A stretch of DNA of 24,223 bases from Comamonadaceae bacterium (GCA_947455585.1 CANGOY010000002.1:1-24223); one strand, 5' to 3'; positions 7,594-15,628 are shown, counted from the stretch's first letter. Numbers and translations: made by a program. The notes: generated by a model not told the origin, from the sequence alone.

Positions 7594-8326
7594 GCAATTC
7601 CAGTTGGGTGCTGACACTGTGGTGCGACAAATGCGCCAAACTTCTGCGCGAGTGCCCTTGTGGTGACAGCATGTCACCCGCATGAACCTTGGCTTGAATA
7701 ACATTTGACGTCATCACTTGGTGCAACGATTGCACAAAGCCGATGTCGCCAATGAACGCTGCTTTCAAACACAGCGCGCCTGTGGTTGGGTTGGTGTAGC
7801 GAATCGCCAAGGGTTGAATTTGGATGTGGTGGTTGATGGCCGCTTCAAACAAGTTGGCATGAAACAGACTGACCGAGCTGCCTTCGCTGCTGGTGCCTTC
7901 AGGAAAAACCGCCACGCAGTAGCCGTGGTGGAGGGCGCTTGAAACTTCGTCCACCATACGTCGTGCAGAGCTGGGTGATCCACGGTCCACAAACACCACG
8001 CCACAACCTTTGGCAATGCTGCCCACGATAGGCCATGCTTTGACTTCTGCCTTGGCCACAAAAATGCTGGGTTGAATGGATTGGATGATGAGCGCATCCA
8101 CCCAAGACACATGGTTGGCCACGAACATGAGCGGCGCCGCAGATTGTTCAATCTTGGTCAGCGAGGTTTCGTGAAGCACCTGAATGCCAAGAATCTCTAA
8201 TGTGTGGCGCGACCACGCTTTGATTTCTTCAAGCTTTCTCTCTCTGCTCAATCGAGGGAACTTGATCCACAAAATCCAGAAGGCGCAGCCAAAGGCGTGT
8301 ATGAGTCTTAAATATTTAATCAGCAT
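7583..8326 (-). CDS. olsA: 1-acyl-glycerol-3-phosphate-type O-acyltransferase, probably lyso-ornithine lipid acyltransferase OlsA
   Basis: This PlsC/LPLAT-family acyltransferase (247 residues) carries NHVSWVD (HX4D, His72 and Asp77), a hydrophobic N-terminal anchor (about 3-22), GVVFVDRG and FPEGTSS (141-147). OlsA transfers an acyl group from acyl-ACP to the 3-hydroxyl of lyso-ornithine lipid, and some members also acylate lysophosphatidate. The divergent neighbour at 8470 is the matching OlsB-type N-acyltransferase, which favours OlsA over PlsC. The ATG at 8326 has no Shine-Dalgarno. A minus-strand Pho box at 8355-8372 predicts a transcript starting about 6 nt before it. The 3' end overlaps tatQM by 11 bp. 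Confidence 0.82.
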   Translation of the reverse strand: MLIKYLRLIHAFGCAFWILWIKFPRLSRERKLEEIKAWSRHTLEILGIQVLHETSLTKIEQSAAPLMFVANHVSWVDALIIQSIQPSIFVAKAEVKAWPIVGSIAKGCGVVFVDRGSPSSARRMVDEVSSALHHGYCVAVFPEGTSSEGSSVSLFHANLFEAAINHHIQIQPLAIRYTNPTTGALCLKAAFIGDIGFVQSLHQVMTSNVIQAKVHAGDMLSPQGHSRRSLAHLSHHSVSTQLELLNA

Positions 8327-8354
8327 GGTTAGCTGATAAGCATAGGTGTGATGT

Positions 8355-8372
8355 ATGACAAATTGGTGACTA
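8355..8372 (-). promoter_or_regulatory. Pho box upstream of olsA
   Basis: On the minus strand it reads TAGTCAC-CAAT-TTGTCAT, a close match to the PhoB 7-4-7 consensus. Ten bases further is TATGCT (8344-8339), a plausible -10, giving a transcript start near 8332 and a leader of about 6 nt before the olsA ATG. Confidence 0.72.
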
Positions 8373-8384
8373 TTTGTTGGTGCT

Positions 8385-8402
8385 TTGTCACGAATATTTC
8401 AT
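8385..8402 (+). promoter_or_regulatory. Pho box upstream of the olsB-plcP operon
   Basis: On the plus strand it reads TTGTCAC-GAAT-ATTTCAT with 11-bp repeat spacing. A weaker unit (TTGTTGG, 8374) sits another 11 bp upstream. GTTAAT (8415-8420) is a possible -10, 12 bp downstream. It lies back to back with the olsA box, so one PhoB-bound region could drive both arms of ornithine-lipid synthesis. Confidence 0.68.
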
Positions 8403-8469
8403 GCAATCTTCGCGGTTAATTCACACGGCCTGATAAGAATCAACGGCATTGAATTACCAAGGAGCTACT

Positions 8470-9318
8470 ATGAAAGAACTGCCAAACCCAACTATGCCGC
8501 TGTCGTTCATCGATGTGCCACGGGGGTCGCTTCATCGAAACGATCATGACGCTCAAAAAGTTTCTGTCTCTGCCCAAAAAACTGAAACTCGCCCAGCCCT
8601 GATCGTTGAATGGGCAAAGCACCAAGACGAGGTGCGTGAGGCGCAGCGCTTGCGCTACGACGTGTTTGCCACCGAGATGGGTGCACGTTTGAAAGACAGC
8701 ATTCCCGGACATGACATCGATTTGTTTGATGACTTTTGTGAGCATCTCATCATCCGTGACGACGTGACTGAGCAAGTCATCGGCACCTACCGTGTGTTGA
8801 CACCAGCACAAGCCAAGCGCATTGGCAGCACGTATTCAGACCTTGAATTTGATTTGACCCGTTTGCGTCAATACCGTGAACGCATGGTGGAGTTGGGTCG
8901 CAGCTGCGTGCACCCAGACCATCGCCATGGTGGCGTGATCATGGCTTTGTGGGGTGCCTTGGCTGAGTTCATGGTGCGCAACAAACTCGACGTGATGATT
9001 GGCTGTGCCAGCATTCCCATGTTGCACCAAGGCGTGGTCAGCGGTGAAGTGGCTGCCAGCATTTGGCACCAACTCAAGGCCACACATTTGGCAGGCATCG
9101 AGAACCAAGTGACACCGCGTTTGGCTTTGCCAGTCGAGCAGTGGGAAGTGAACCCTGCGTTTGAGCCTCCTGCATTGATCAAAGGCTATTTGCGCTTGGG
9201 TGCCAAAGTGCTGGGCGCACCCGCATGGGACCCAGACTTCAACACAGCTGACTTGCCTATGTTGATGAAGATCAACGACATGCCACCGCGCTACCGCAAA
9301 CACTTTTTGGGCGCTTGA
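8470..9318 (+). CDS. olsB: Ornithine N-acyltransferase OlsB (GNAT-like, acyl-ACP dependent)
   Basis: OlsB links a 3-hydroxyacyl chain from acyl-ACP to the alpha-amino group of ornithine, giving lyso-ornithine lipid. The 282-residue product shows the family pattern: AQRLRYDVFATEMGA near the N-terminus, DDFCEHLIIRD, VIGTYRVL, a long central VELGRSCVHPDHRHGGVIMALW, and IGCASIPM. This fold is related to autoinducer synthases and GNAT enzymes. ATG 8470 is chosen because GGAG (8461-8464) lies five bases upstream; an upstream TTG at 8449 has no ribosome site. The stop overlaps the plcP-like ATG by one base (TGATG). A Pho box precedes the gene. No second-domain fusion (OlsF type) is present. Confidence 0.85.
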   Translation: MKELPNPTMPLSFIDVPRGSLHRNDHDAQKVSVSAQKTETRPALIVEWAKHQDEVREAQRLRYDVFATEMGARLKDSIPGHDIDLFDDFCEHLIIRDDVTEQVIGTYRVLTPAQAKRIGSTYSDLEFDLTRLRQYRERMVELGRSCVHPDHRHGGVIMALWGALAEFMVRNKLDVMIGCASIPMLHQGVVSGEVAASIWHQLKATHLAGIENQVTPRLALPVEQWEVNPAFEPPALIKGYLRLGAKVLGAPAWDPDFNTADLPMLMKINDMPPRYRKHFLGA

Positions 9319-10088
9319 TGCACTACAGAGCCATCTTCATTTCTGATTTGCACTTGGGCACGCCCGGTTGCCAAGCTGAGGCTTTGCTGGACTTTTTGAA
9401 AGAGCACGAAAGCGACTATTTGTATCTGGTCGGCGACATCATCGATGGCTGGCAATTGCGTCGCCGTTGGTATTGGCCGCAAGCACACAACGATGTGATT
9501 CAAAAGCTGTTGCGCAAAGCACGCAAAGGCTGTCGCGTCATTTATGTGCCGGGCAACCACGATGAGTTTGCAAGACATTTCTTAGACCACCATTTCGGTG
9601 GGATTGAAGTGGTGGATGAGGCGGTGCATCAAACCGCTGATGGCCGCAAGTTATGGGTGATTCACGGCGACTACTTTGATGCTGTGGTCCAGCAAGCCAA
9701 GTGGCTGGCCTACGTGGGCGACTATTTGTACGAATTCACCCTCAAGCTCAACCGTTACTTGAACAATATGCGGGGTCGCATGGGTTTGCCGTATTGGTCG
9801 CTGTCGGCCTACCTCAAACACAAGGTGAAGAAGGCGCTGAACTACGTCACCGACTTTGAAAATGCTGTGGCGCACGAAGCCGCCAAGCATGGCTACCAAG
9901 GCGTGGTCTGCGGCCACATTCATCGTGCTGAAATTCGCGATGTGAATGGCGTCTTGTATTGCAACGATGGTGATTGGGTGGAAAGCCGAAGCGCCTTGGT
10001 GGAAAACGAACAAGGTGAGTTGTCTTTGCTGTATTGGCAAACAGAACCCATCGTGATGGATAAACCTGAATTGGTCAAAGTCGCATGA
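9318..10088 (+). CDS. plcP: Calcineurin-like metallophosphoesterase, probable phospholipase C PlcP (often auto-annotated as LpxH)
   Basis: This 256-residue metallophosphoesterase shows all metal-binding blocks: SDLHLG (Asp10, His12), GDIIDGW (Asp40), GNHDE (Asn80, His81), IHGDYFD (His116) and GHIHRAE (His200, His202). Relatives are often named UDP-2,3-diacylglucosamine diphosphatase, but its WYWPQAHNDVIQKLLRKARKG-type sequence matches what I recall of rhizobial PlcP. PlcP cleaves phosphatidylcholine or other phospholipids to diacylglycerol during phosphate starvation. Context favours PlcP: a GT4 glycosyltransferase follows with ATGA overlap, olsB precedes with TGATG overlap, and a Pho box heads the operon. 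No signal peptide is visible, so it should act at the cytoplasmic membrane face. LpxH activity is not excluded. Confidence 0.78.
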   Translation: MHYRAIFISDLHLGTPGCQAEALLDFLKEHESDYLYLVGDIIDGWQLRRRWYWPQAHNDVIQKLLRKARKGCRVIYVPGNHDEFARHFLDHHFGGIEVVDEAVHQTADGRKLWVIHGDYFDAVVQQAKWLAYVGDYLYEFTLKLNRYLNNMRGRMGLPYWSLSAYLKHKVKKALNYVTDFENAVAHEAAKHGYQGVVCGHIHRAEIRDVNGVLYCNDGDWVESRSALVENEQGELSLLYWQTEPIVMDKPELVKVA

Positions 10089-11152
10089 AAATTGCCCTCA
10101 TCACAGACGCATGGCGCCCCCAAATCAATGGTGTGGTCACCACCTTGGTCGAGCTGGTGGACCAGCTCAATGCCAAGGGTCATGTGGTGGAGGTGATTCA
10201 CCCCGATTTATTTAAGACGCGCCCATGCCCTGGTTATGCGGGCATTGATTTGGCGGTGAAGCCGTATGCGCAATTGGCGCGTCAGTTGGATGCGTTTGCG
10301 CCCGACGTGATTCATGTGGCCACCGAAGGCCCCTTGGGTTGGGCCGCACGCAAGTATTGTTTGAAGCACGATTTGCCGTTCACCACCGCGTTTCACACGC
10401 GATTTCCTGAAGTGTTGAAAGCGGCCTTGCACATTCCGCTGTGGATTGGCTATGCGATTTTTCGCCACTTTCACAAGCCGTCGGCCGGTGTGATGGTGCC
10501 CACACAAGGTGTGATGCGTTTGTTAGATGGCTGGGGTTTCAAAAACCTACGCAGTTGGACGCATGGCGTGGACATGCAGTTGTTTGGCTACGCTGAGACG
10601 GCAGCCAATCACCCTAGCTTGGATGACCTGCCACGTCCGATTGCTTTGTACGTGGGGCGCGTGTCGTACGAGAAAAATATTGATAGCTTTTTGGCCATGC
10701 CTTGGCACGGTAGCAAAGTGGTATGCGGCGTGGGGCCACTTGAGAAAGAGCTGAGGGATAAGTTTCACCATGTGCGTTGGTTGGGCGTATTGCCACGCGA
10801 TGAGCTGGCCCATGTTTATGCCAGCGCGGATGTGTTCACCTTCCCCAGTCGCAACGAAACCTTTGGCTTGGTGATGTTGGAAGCCATGGCTTGTGGGACC
10901 CCCGTTGCGGCTTACCCCGTGGATGGACCGCTTGAGGTGTTGCGTCCCGATGCCGAATACCCACACCACCGCAAAGGCGGCGTGCTGCATGAAGACTTGG
11001 CCTACGCCAGTTTGGAAGCCTTGAAAGTGCAGCGTTCAGAGGCGCGCGTGCAGGCGCTGACATTCAGTTGGGACGAGTCGACGCGCTTGTTTGAACAGCA
11101 CATGGTGCGCATTGACCGCACGGTTCGTTTGGGCAACGAGGTGCACCCGTGA
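10085..11152 (+). CDS. GT4-family glycosyltransferase, probable lipid glycosyltransferase (Agt/MgtA/SqdX-like)
   Basis: This 355-residue GT-B enzyme has the N-terminal glycine-containing loop (TDAWRPQINGVVTTL, residues 7-21), an acceptor-side segment HVATEGPLGWAARKYC, a donor-site YVGRVSYEKN (about 189-198), and the retaining-GT4 EX7E motif at Glu258-Glu266 (NETFGLVMLEAMACGTP). In marine and soil proteobacteria plcP is frequently next to agt, which glycosylates the diacylglycerol made by PlcP to glucosyl- or glucuronosyl-diacylglycerol. The overlap with plcP here and ugd downstream fit that role. The specific sugar and acceptor are inference; a mannosyltransferase function is the main alternative. 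Its stop overlaps the next ORF as GTGA. Confidence 0.82.
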   Translation: MKIALITDAWRPQINGVVTTLVELVDQLNAKGHVVEVIHPDLFKTRPCPGYAGIDLAVKPYAQLARQLDAFAPDVIHVATEGPLGWAARKYCLKHDLPFTTAFHTRFPEVLKAALHIPLWIGYAIFRHFHKPSAGVMVPTQGVMRLLDGWGFKNLRSWTHGVDMQLFGYAETAANHPSLDDLPRPIALYVGRVSYEKNIDSFLAMPWHGSKVVCGVGPLEKELRDKFHHVRWLGVLPRDELAHVYASADVFTFPSRNETFGLVMLEAMACGTPVAAYPVDGPLEVLRPDAEYPHHRKGGVLHEDLAYASLEALKVQRSEARVQALTFSWDESTRLFEQHMVRIDRTVRLGNEVHP

Positions 11153-11532
11153 CTCCGTTGTATTTTTTACCCAACAGCCTCAGTGACCCCAGCTTTGAGG
11201 CGTACTTGCGTGACACACATCGACTGCTTGACTATCGCGATGTCAAAGCGAATTTATTGCCAAAATTGTTCGAGTCAATAGAGGAGTTCTCACATCACAG
11301 CCATTGCCAATTCAAGTGTTGCAATCGCTTTGAAGGACAGTTCCCGAGCATTCGCATTCAATGTCCTGTGGGCTTTGCGCCCGACGTGATTCACATCGAA
11401 TTCCCACATCGCCATGAATCATTTGTCGTCAAGCAAGCAGGGCAAGAGCTCAAGGTTCAAGGTTTGGAAAATTTAGCCAATCATTTGCGCGTTATTTTGG
11501 TGATGGGGCTTGCGCACTGGCGAATAACTTGA
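11149..11532 (+). CDS. Hypothetical protein closing the olsB-plcP-GT4 operon
   Basis: I do not recognise this 127-residue protein. It starts with GTG at 11149 in a 4-bp GTGA overlap with the glycosyltransferase and ends 23 bp before a rho-independent terminator, so it is probably the last gene of the operon. It looks soluble, with no signal peptide or membrane helix and a His/Cys cluster in the middle (SHHSHCQFKCCNRF) that might bind a metal. A 20-nt stretch at 11374-11393 encoding FAPDVIH is identical to part of the preceding gene (10295-10314). Confidence 0.6.
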   Translation: MTPLYFLPNSLSDPSFEAYLRDTHRLLDYRDVKANLLPKLFESIEEFSHHSHCQFKCCNRFEGQFPSIRIQCPVGFAPDVIHIEFPHRHESFVVKQAGQELKVQGLENLANHLRVILVMGLAHWRIT

Positions 11533-11554
11533 ACTGATTTTTGAAATACCACGC

Positions 11555-11578
11555 ATGACTCTTTGAGTCATTTTTTTT
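11555..11578 (+). terminator. Rho-independent terminator after the olsB operon
   Basis: ATGACTC (11555-11561), a TTT loop, then GAGTCAT (11565-11571) followed by a run of T through 11578. It separates the olsB-plcP-GT4-hypothetical operon from ugd. The short AT-containing stem suggests moderate efficiency. Confidence 0.8.
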
Positions 11579-11662
11579 GCCTGTACGTCACTGAATTGAC
11601 TTTTTTTCTTCTTATTCCTTTCATCATGTTCTGCAACGATGAACGTATTCAGGAGGAAATAT

Positions 11663-13084
11663 ATGCGAGTCACCGTCATCGGTTCTGGTTATGTAGGCTT
11701 GGTCACAGGCGCATGTTTGTCTGACCTTGGTTTCAAGGTGGTGTGTCTTGACAAGGACGAAAACAAAGTCAAGATGCTGCAAGCGGGTGAGGTGCCCATT
11801 TATGAGCCTGGCTTGAAAGAGCTGCTGTCGCGCAACCATGCGGAAGGCCGTATTCGCTTCACCAGTGATGCGCAAGAGGCCATCGACCATGGCGATATTT
11901 TGTTCATCGCTGTCGGCACGCCTGCGCAAGAAGATGGCTCTGCCGATTTGGGGCATGTGTTGTCGGTCGCCGCGATGGTGGGCCGTAACCTCAAAGACTT
12001 CAAACTCATTGTGAACAAATCCACTGTGCCTGTAGGTACAGCTGACCGTGTGCGTGCTGCTGTGAATCACGAGCTGACACAGCGTGGCATGTCGGATGAA
12101 ATGTTTGATGTGGTGTCTAACCCCGAGTTCTTGAAAGAGGGGGCTGCCATTGAAGATTTCATGCGCCCTGACCGCATCGTGGTGGGCATTGACGATGGCA
12201 TTCACCATGAGAAAAGCCAGCGCATGATGGGCGACTTGTATGCCAGCTTTAACCGCCACCATTCACGCACCGTGTGGATGGATGTGCGCAGTGCGGAGTT
12301 GACCAAGTACGCTGCCAACGCCATGTTGGCCACGCGCATTTCGTTCATGAATGAAATTGCCAACTTGGCCGATGCCTTGGGCGCAGACGTGGACCAAATT
12401 CGACGTGGCATTGGTGCTGACAACCGCATTGGCTACAGCTTTTTGTATGCGGGTTGTGGCTATGGTGGCAGCTGCTTCCCCAAGGACACTCAAGCCTTGG
12501 TCAGCACCGCACAGGCGCATGGACAGCACATGCGTGTGGTCAGCGCCACTGAGCAAGTGAACGAGCGCCAAAAGACTGTGTTGGTCGAGCGTTTGGTCAA
12601 GCGTTTGGGTGACGACTTAACAGGTCGAAAAATTGCGGTGTGGGGCTTGGCCTTCAAACCCAACACCGATGACATGCGCGAAGCGACTAGCCGAGTGGTC
12701 ATCAAAAGCTTGTTAGAGCGCGGTGCCCACGTCACGGCCTATGACCCGGTGGCAGGCCACGAGGCGATGGTGGCTTTGAAGCTCGACTGCGCCGGGCAAG
12801 AAGCGTTGTTGCAGAACTTCACTTTGGTCACTCATGACATGGATGCATTGCACGGCGTTGATGCCTTGATGGTGCTGACCGAGTGGAAGAACTTTCACAA
12901 CCCAGACTTCCAAGCCATGAAGCTGAGCATGCGCACGCCCTACATTTTGGATGGTCGCAATTTATACAACCCCGATGCCTTGGCTGATTTGGGCATCGCC
13001 TACCAAGGCGTGGGTCGTCGCAATGAGTTGGTCAACCTCACGGTTGAGCCGGTAGCTTTGGAGACACCCGCACTCAATGCCTAA
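11663..13084 (+). CDS. ugd: UDP-glucose 6-dehydrogenase
   Basis: Ugd oxidises UDP-glucose twice with NAD to UDP-glucuronate in the cytoplasm. The 473-residue protein begins with the Rossmann motif VIGSGYVGLVTGACLSDLG. It contains NKSTVPVGT, SNPEFLKEGAA, and the catalytic-cysteine block GYGGSCFPKD (Cys271), followed by a C-terminal domain with WGLAFKPNTDDMREATS and ILDGRNLY. ATG 11663 is chosen because a perfect AGGAGG (11651-11656) lies six bases upstream; the earlier ATG at 11639 runs through that site. Besides surface polysaccharide, UDP-glucuronate is the donor for glucuronosyl-diacylglycerol, which fits the adjacent lipid-glycosylation genes. lplT overlaps its 3' end by 8 bp. Confidence 0.95.
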   Translation: MRVTVIGSGYVGLVTGACLSDLGFKVVCLDKDENKVKMLQAGEVPIYEPGLKELLSRNHAEGRIRFTSDAQEAIDHGDILFIAVGTPAQEDGSADLGHVLSVAAMVGRNLKDFKLIVNKSTVPVGTADRVRAAVNHELTQRGMSDEMFDVVSNPEFLKEGAAIEDFMRPDRIVVGIDDGIHHEKSQRMMGDLYASFNRHHSRTVWMDVRSAELTKYAANAMLATRISFMNEIANLADALGADVDQIRRGIGADNRIGYSFLYAGCGYGGSCFPKDTQALVSTAQAHGQHMRVVSATEQVNERQKTVLVERLVKRLGDDLTGRKIAVWGLAFKPNTDDMREATSRVVIKSLLERGAHVTAYDPVAGHEAMVALKLDCAGQEALLQNFTLVTHDMDALHGVDALMVLTEWKNFHNPDFQAMKLSMRTPYILDGRNLYNPDALADLGIAYQGVGRRNELVNLTVEPVALETPALNA

Positions 13085-14282
13085 AGGGTTTTACTTTCTG
13101 ATTGGTGCCCAGTTTGCTTCTGGACTCGCCGATAACGCGCTGCTCATCTTGGGTATTTACTTTTTGAATGAGCAGGGCTACCCGGGGTGGTGGGCGCCTT
13201 TGTTGAAGTTTTCATTGACCTTGGCTTATGTGCTCTTGGCTTGTGTGGTCGGCCCCTTGGCTGATGCGTTCTCCAAGGGGTGGTTGATGGCCTGCATGAA
13301 TGCGCTCAAGATTGTGGGGGTGCTTTTGTTGCTGGCGGGTGTTCAGCCTTTGTGTGCCTTTGCCATCATTGGTTTGGCTGCGTCGCTGTATGCCCCTGCG
13401 AAGTATGGTTTGGCCACCGAGTCGGTACCTCCGCGTTTGCTGGTGCGCGCCAATGCTTGGATAGAAGTGTCCATGGTTCTCTCAGTTATTTTTGGCATCG
13501 CTCTTGGGGGTGCACTCACTGGCTTGTCAGAGGCGAGCACGCCTGTTGCGTTCCTGATTCAGACCCAAACGCTGCCTGCTATGGCGGTGGTGGTTGGTGT
13601 GTACCTGGTGGCTGCTGTTTTGAATGTGGGACTTCTGCCCATGGGCAAGCGTGGCGTCATCGTGCCTATGACGCTGCATGCGATACGTTGGTCCACCTTT
13701 TGGAAATCCAATCAAAAGCTTTGGCGAGACCCTTTAGGCGGTGTTTCTCTGTATGTCACCACTTTGTATTGGGGTGTGGGCGCCGTGATGCAATTTGCCG
13801 TACTGGTGTGGGCTCAGGGTTCTCTGGGTATGACGCTTAAATTTGGCGCTTATTTACAGGCCTTGGTGGCCGTGGGTGTCATTGTGGGGGCCTATTTGGC
13901 GGGGCGGTCTTTCAAATTGCATTCGGCACGACAGGCATTGCCGTGGGGCTTGCTGCTGGCGGTTTTACTGCCGGTGATGGTCACCATTTCAGAGTTATGG
14001 ATGGCTATTCCGCTTTTGCTATGCGTGGGTGTTGCAGGTGGCATGCTGCTGGTACCTATGAATGCGTTGTTACAACACAGAGGCATGCAGGTGTTGAGCT
14101 CAGGCCGTTCGATTGCCGTGCAGGGCTTCAATGAAAACCTCTGCGTGTTGTTGATGCTCGCAGCCTACAGTGCATTGTTGGCTTTCGGTATGCCGTTGAC
14201 TTTCATCATGTTGCTTTTGGCCGTGGTGCTGATTGCAGGCATTGCGCCACTATGCCTGCTGCTATGGCGTCAGTTTCGCTGA
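13077..14282 (+). CDS. lplT: Lysophospholipid transporter LplT (MFS)
   Basis: LplT is a major-facilitator permease that flips lysophospholipids across the inner membrane for re-acylation. The 401-residue protein starts MPKGFYFLIGAQFASGLADNALL, the characteristic LplT N-terminus with the acidic residue in helix 1. About 12 hydrophobic segments follow, with GLAASLYAPAKYGLATESVPP (family signature) and VPMNALLQHRG. In enterobacteria lplT pairs with the acyltransferase/ligase aas, but no aas is in this window; the OlsA-like enzyme at 7583 is the nearest acyltransferase. The ATG lies inside the ugd stop region (8-bp overlap), so ugd-lplT is a coupled pair. It ends directly against the convergent GT4 gene. 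Confidence 0.9.
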   Translation: MPKGFYFLIGAQFASGLADNALLILGIYFLNEQGYPGWWAPLLKFSLTLAYVLLACVVGPLADAFSKGWLMACMNALKIVGVLLLLAGVQPLCAFAIIGLAASLYAPAKYGLATESVPPRLLVRANAWIEVSMVLSVIFGIALGGALTGLSEASTPVAFLIQTQTLPAMAVVVGVYLVAAVLNVGLLPMGKRGVIVPMTLHAIRWSTFWKSNQKLWRDPLGGVSLYVTTLYWGVGAVMQFAVLVWAQGSLGMTLKFGAYLQALVAVGVIVGAYLAGRSFKLHSARQALPWGLLLAVLLPVMVTISELWMAIPLLLCVGVAGGMLLVPMNALLQHRGMQVLSSGRSIAVQGFNENLCVLLMLAAYSALLAFGMPLTFIMLLLAVVLIAGIAPLCLLLWRQFR

Positions 14283-15521
14283 TTAGCTTTGTTCGATGGT
14301 GCGCTGGAAGATGGTTTCGACCTGACCTGCAATTTCATCCCAGCCCAAGTGCGCCACGCTGGCACGGGTGAATTCCCGTGCTTGGCGTAGCGTTGATGGT
14401 TCGCTTGTAATTTCCAGTGCCCGTCGGATGTAGGTTTGTGGTTCGTCGCTGTCTATCAGCCAGCCATTTTTGTGGTCTGTGACAAAGTCACTGGCCGCTG
14501 CGCAATCAAATGCCAACACGGGGGTGGCGCTGGCCAAGGCTTCTAAGGTGACGTTGCCAAAGGTTTCTGTCAAGCTTGGAAACAGCAGCAAATCGGCGCT
14601 GGCATACAGTGTGCTCAGTTGCTCGTGGCTGCACATGCCCATGAAGATGGCCTCTGGGCATTTCGCTTCGGTGATGGCACGCATGGGACCATCACCCGCA
14701 AACACCATTTTGACCGGACGACCTGCGGCAATGAGGGCTTGATAGGTTTGAATCGTGAGGTCTAAATTTTTCTCAGCAGCCAATCGACCCACAGACAACA
14801 ACACCATGGTGTCTGGTGTGACTCCCCAGCTGTTACGAATGACTTCACTGCGTTTGTTGGGGTGAAACAACTCTGTGTCCACGCCGCGTGCGACCACTTT
14901 GAGGTTGTTGAACCCCATGCTTTCAAGTTGGTATTTCATGGCCTGTGTGGGCACCATGGTGAAGGCTGTGCGGTTGTGGAACTTGCGCAGGTAGGCCACG
15001 ATGGGCTTGCTCAACCAGCCCACGCCATAGTGCTGGCAGTAGCTGTGAAAATTAGTGCGGAAATCGGATGTGACGGGCAAGCGAAGAATGTGTGCAGCTT
15101 GCAAAGCTGACCAACTCAAGGGACCTTCGGTGGCAATGTGGACCAAGTCGGGGCGTCGTGTGCTCCACGCTTTGATGAGGGCCTTTTTGCTGGGCAAACC
15201 CAGTTTGAGTTGCGGGTAGCGGGGAATGGGCAGACCGCGTAACAACAACTCCGACCAGCCCGTTTGTTCGATTCCTTCATCGTGCTTGTCTTGCCGCGGA
15301 CGAATCAGCTGGATGGTGTGGTGTCGCAGACCTAGGTGATGAATTAGCTTAGACAGTGTGACTGCCACGCCATTGACTTCGGGTGGCCATGTTTCTGTCA
15401 CAACAGCAATGCGTAAAAAGCGCTGAGCGGGCTCGAAGTTTTCAACGGTGATAGGCGTGTTGGGTGATAGTTCCATACCGCTATGGTTGCCGTTGAATTT
15501 AACAACTTGATGACATGACAT
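14283..15521 (-). CDS. Second GT4-family glycosyltransferase
   Basis: This is a GT-B glycosyltransferase of up to 412 residues with the same architecture as the gene at 10085. It has an N-terminal VVTETWPPEVNGVAVTL, a central HIATEGPLSWSALQAAH, RGVDTELF, a donor-site SVGRLAAEKNLD, and an EX7E motif in TETFGNVTLEALASATP. Similarity to GDP-mannose- or UDP-sugar-dependent lipid glycosyltransferases (MgtA-like) is inferred from these motifs. The ATG at 15521 is used here. An internal ATG at 15476 would start just ahead of the conserved domain and may be correct, since neither has a clear ribosome site. A weak minus-strand Pho-like site (15579-15596) lies upstream. It could act before, after or parallel to the PlcP-linked enzyme. 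Confidence 0.84.
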   Translation of the reverse strand: MSCHQVVKFNGNHSGMELSPNTPITVENFEPAQRFLRIAVVTETWPPEVNGVAVTLSKLIHHLGLRHHTIQLIRPRQDKHDEGIEQTGWSELLLRGLPIPRYPQLKLGLPSKKALIKAWSTRRPDLVHIATEGPLSWSALQAAHILRLPVTSDFRTNFHSYCQHYGVGWLSKPIVAYLRKFHNRTAFTMVPTQAMKYQLESMGFNNLKVVARGVDTELFHPNKRSEVIRNSWGVTPDTMVLLSVGRLAAEKNLDLTIQTYQALIAAGRPVKMVFAGDGPMRAITEAKCPEAIFMGMCSHEQLSTLYASADLLLFPSLTETFGNVTLEALASATPVLAFDCAAASDFVTDHKNGWLIDSDEPQTYIRRALEITSEPSTLRQAREFTRASVAHLGWDEIAGQVETIFQRTIEQS

Positions 15522-15560
15522 GCATTTGAAGTTTTTATTTCATTTTTATTTGGTGATGTT

Positions 15561-15578
15561 TTGTCATGGTTTTTTCAC
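15561..15578 (+). promoter_or_regulatory. Pho box upstream of the Mpo1-like gene
   Basis: Plus strand TTGTCAT-GGTT-TTTTCAC, 11-bp spacing, followed after exactly 10 bp by CATGAT (15589-15594) as a -10. The predicted start near 15601 leaves a leader of about 28 nt containing GAGGA before the GTG start at 15629. Confidence 0.65.
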
Positions 15579-15596
15579 ATGACAAGCTCATGATTC
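15579..15596 (-). promoter_or_regulatory. Weak Pho-like site facing the second GT4 gene
   Basis: On the minus strand it reads GAATCAT-GAGC-TTGTCAT. Only the second repeat is a good match, and the sequence 10 bp downstream (CATGAC) is a poor -10. It abuts the plus-strand box at 15561, which is why I list it, but support is limited. Confidence 0.35.
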
Positions 15597-15628
15597 ACAA
15601 GTCTTGAAACACATGAGGAACATCAGAC

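Noticed and set aside
9318..10088. Annotation as LpxH of lipid A synthesis
   Set aside because: Motifs cannot exclude it, but operon context with olsB, a GT4 enzyme and a Pho box fits PlcP better. Kept as an alternative only.
11591..11662. Sigma-70 promoter for ugd (TTGACT at 11596) or a Pho box there
   Set aside because: No convincing -10 at 16-18 bp and no paired TGTCA repeats, so not listed as a feature.
13280..13840. 186-residue plus-strand ORF inside lplT
   Set aside because: Out-of-frame shadow with Cys/Trp/His-rich composition; lplT in the other frame has clear membrane helices and family motifs.
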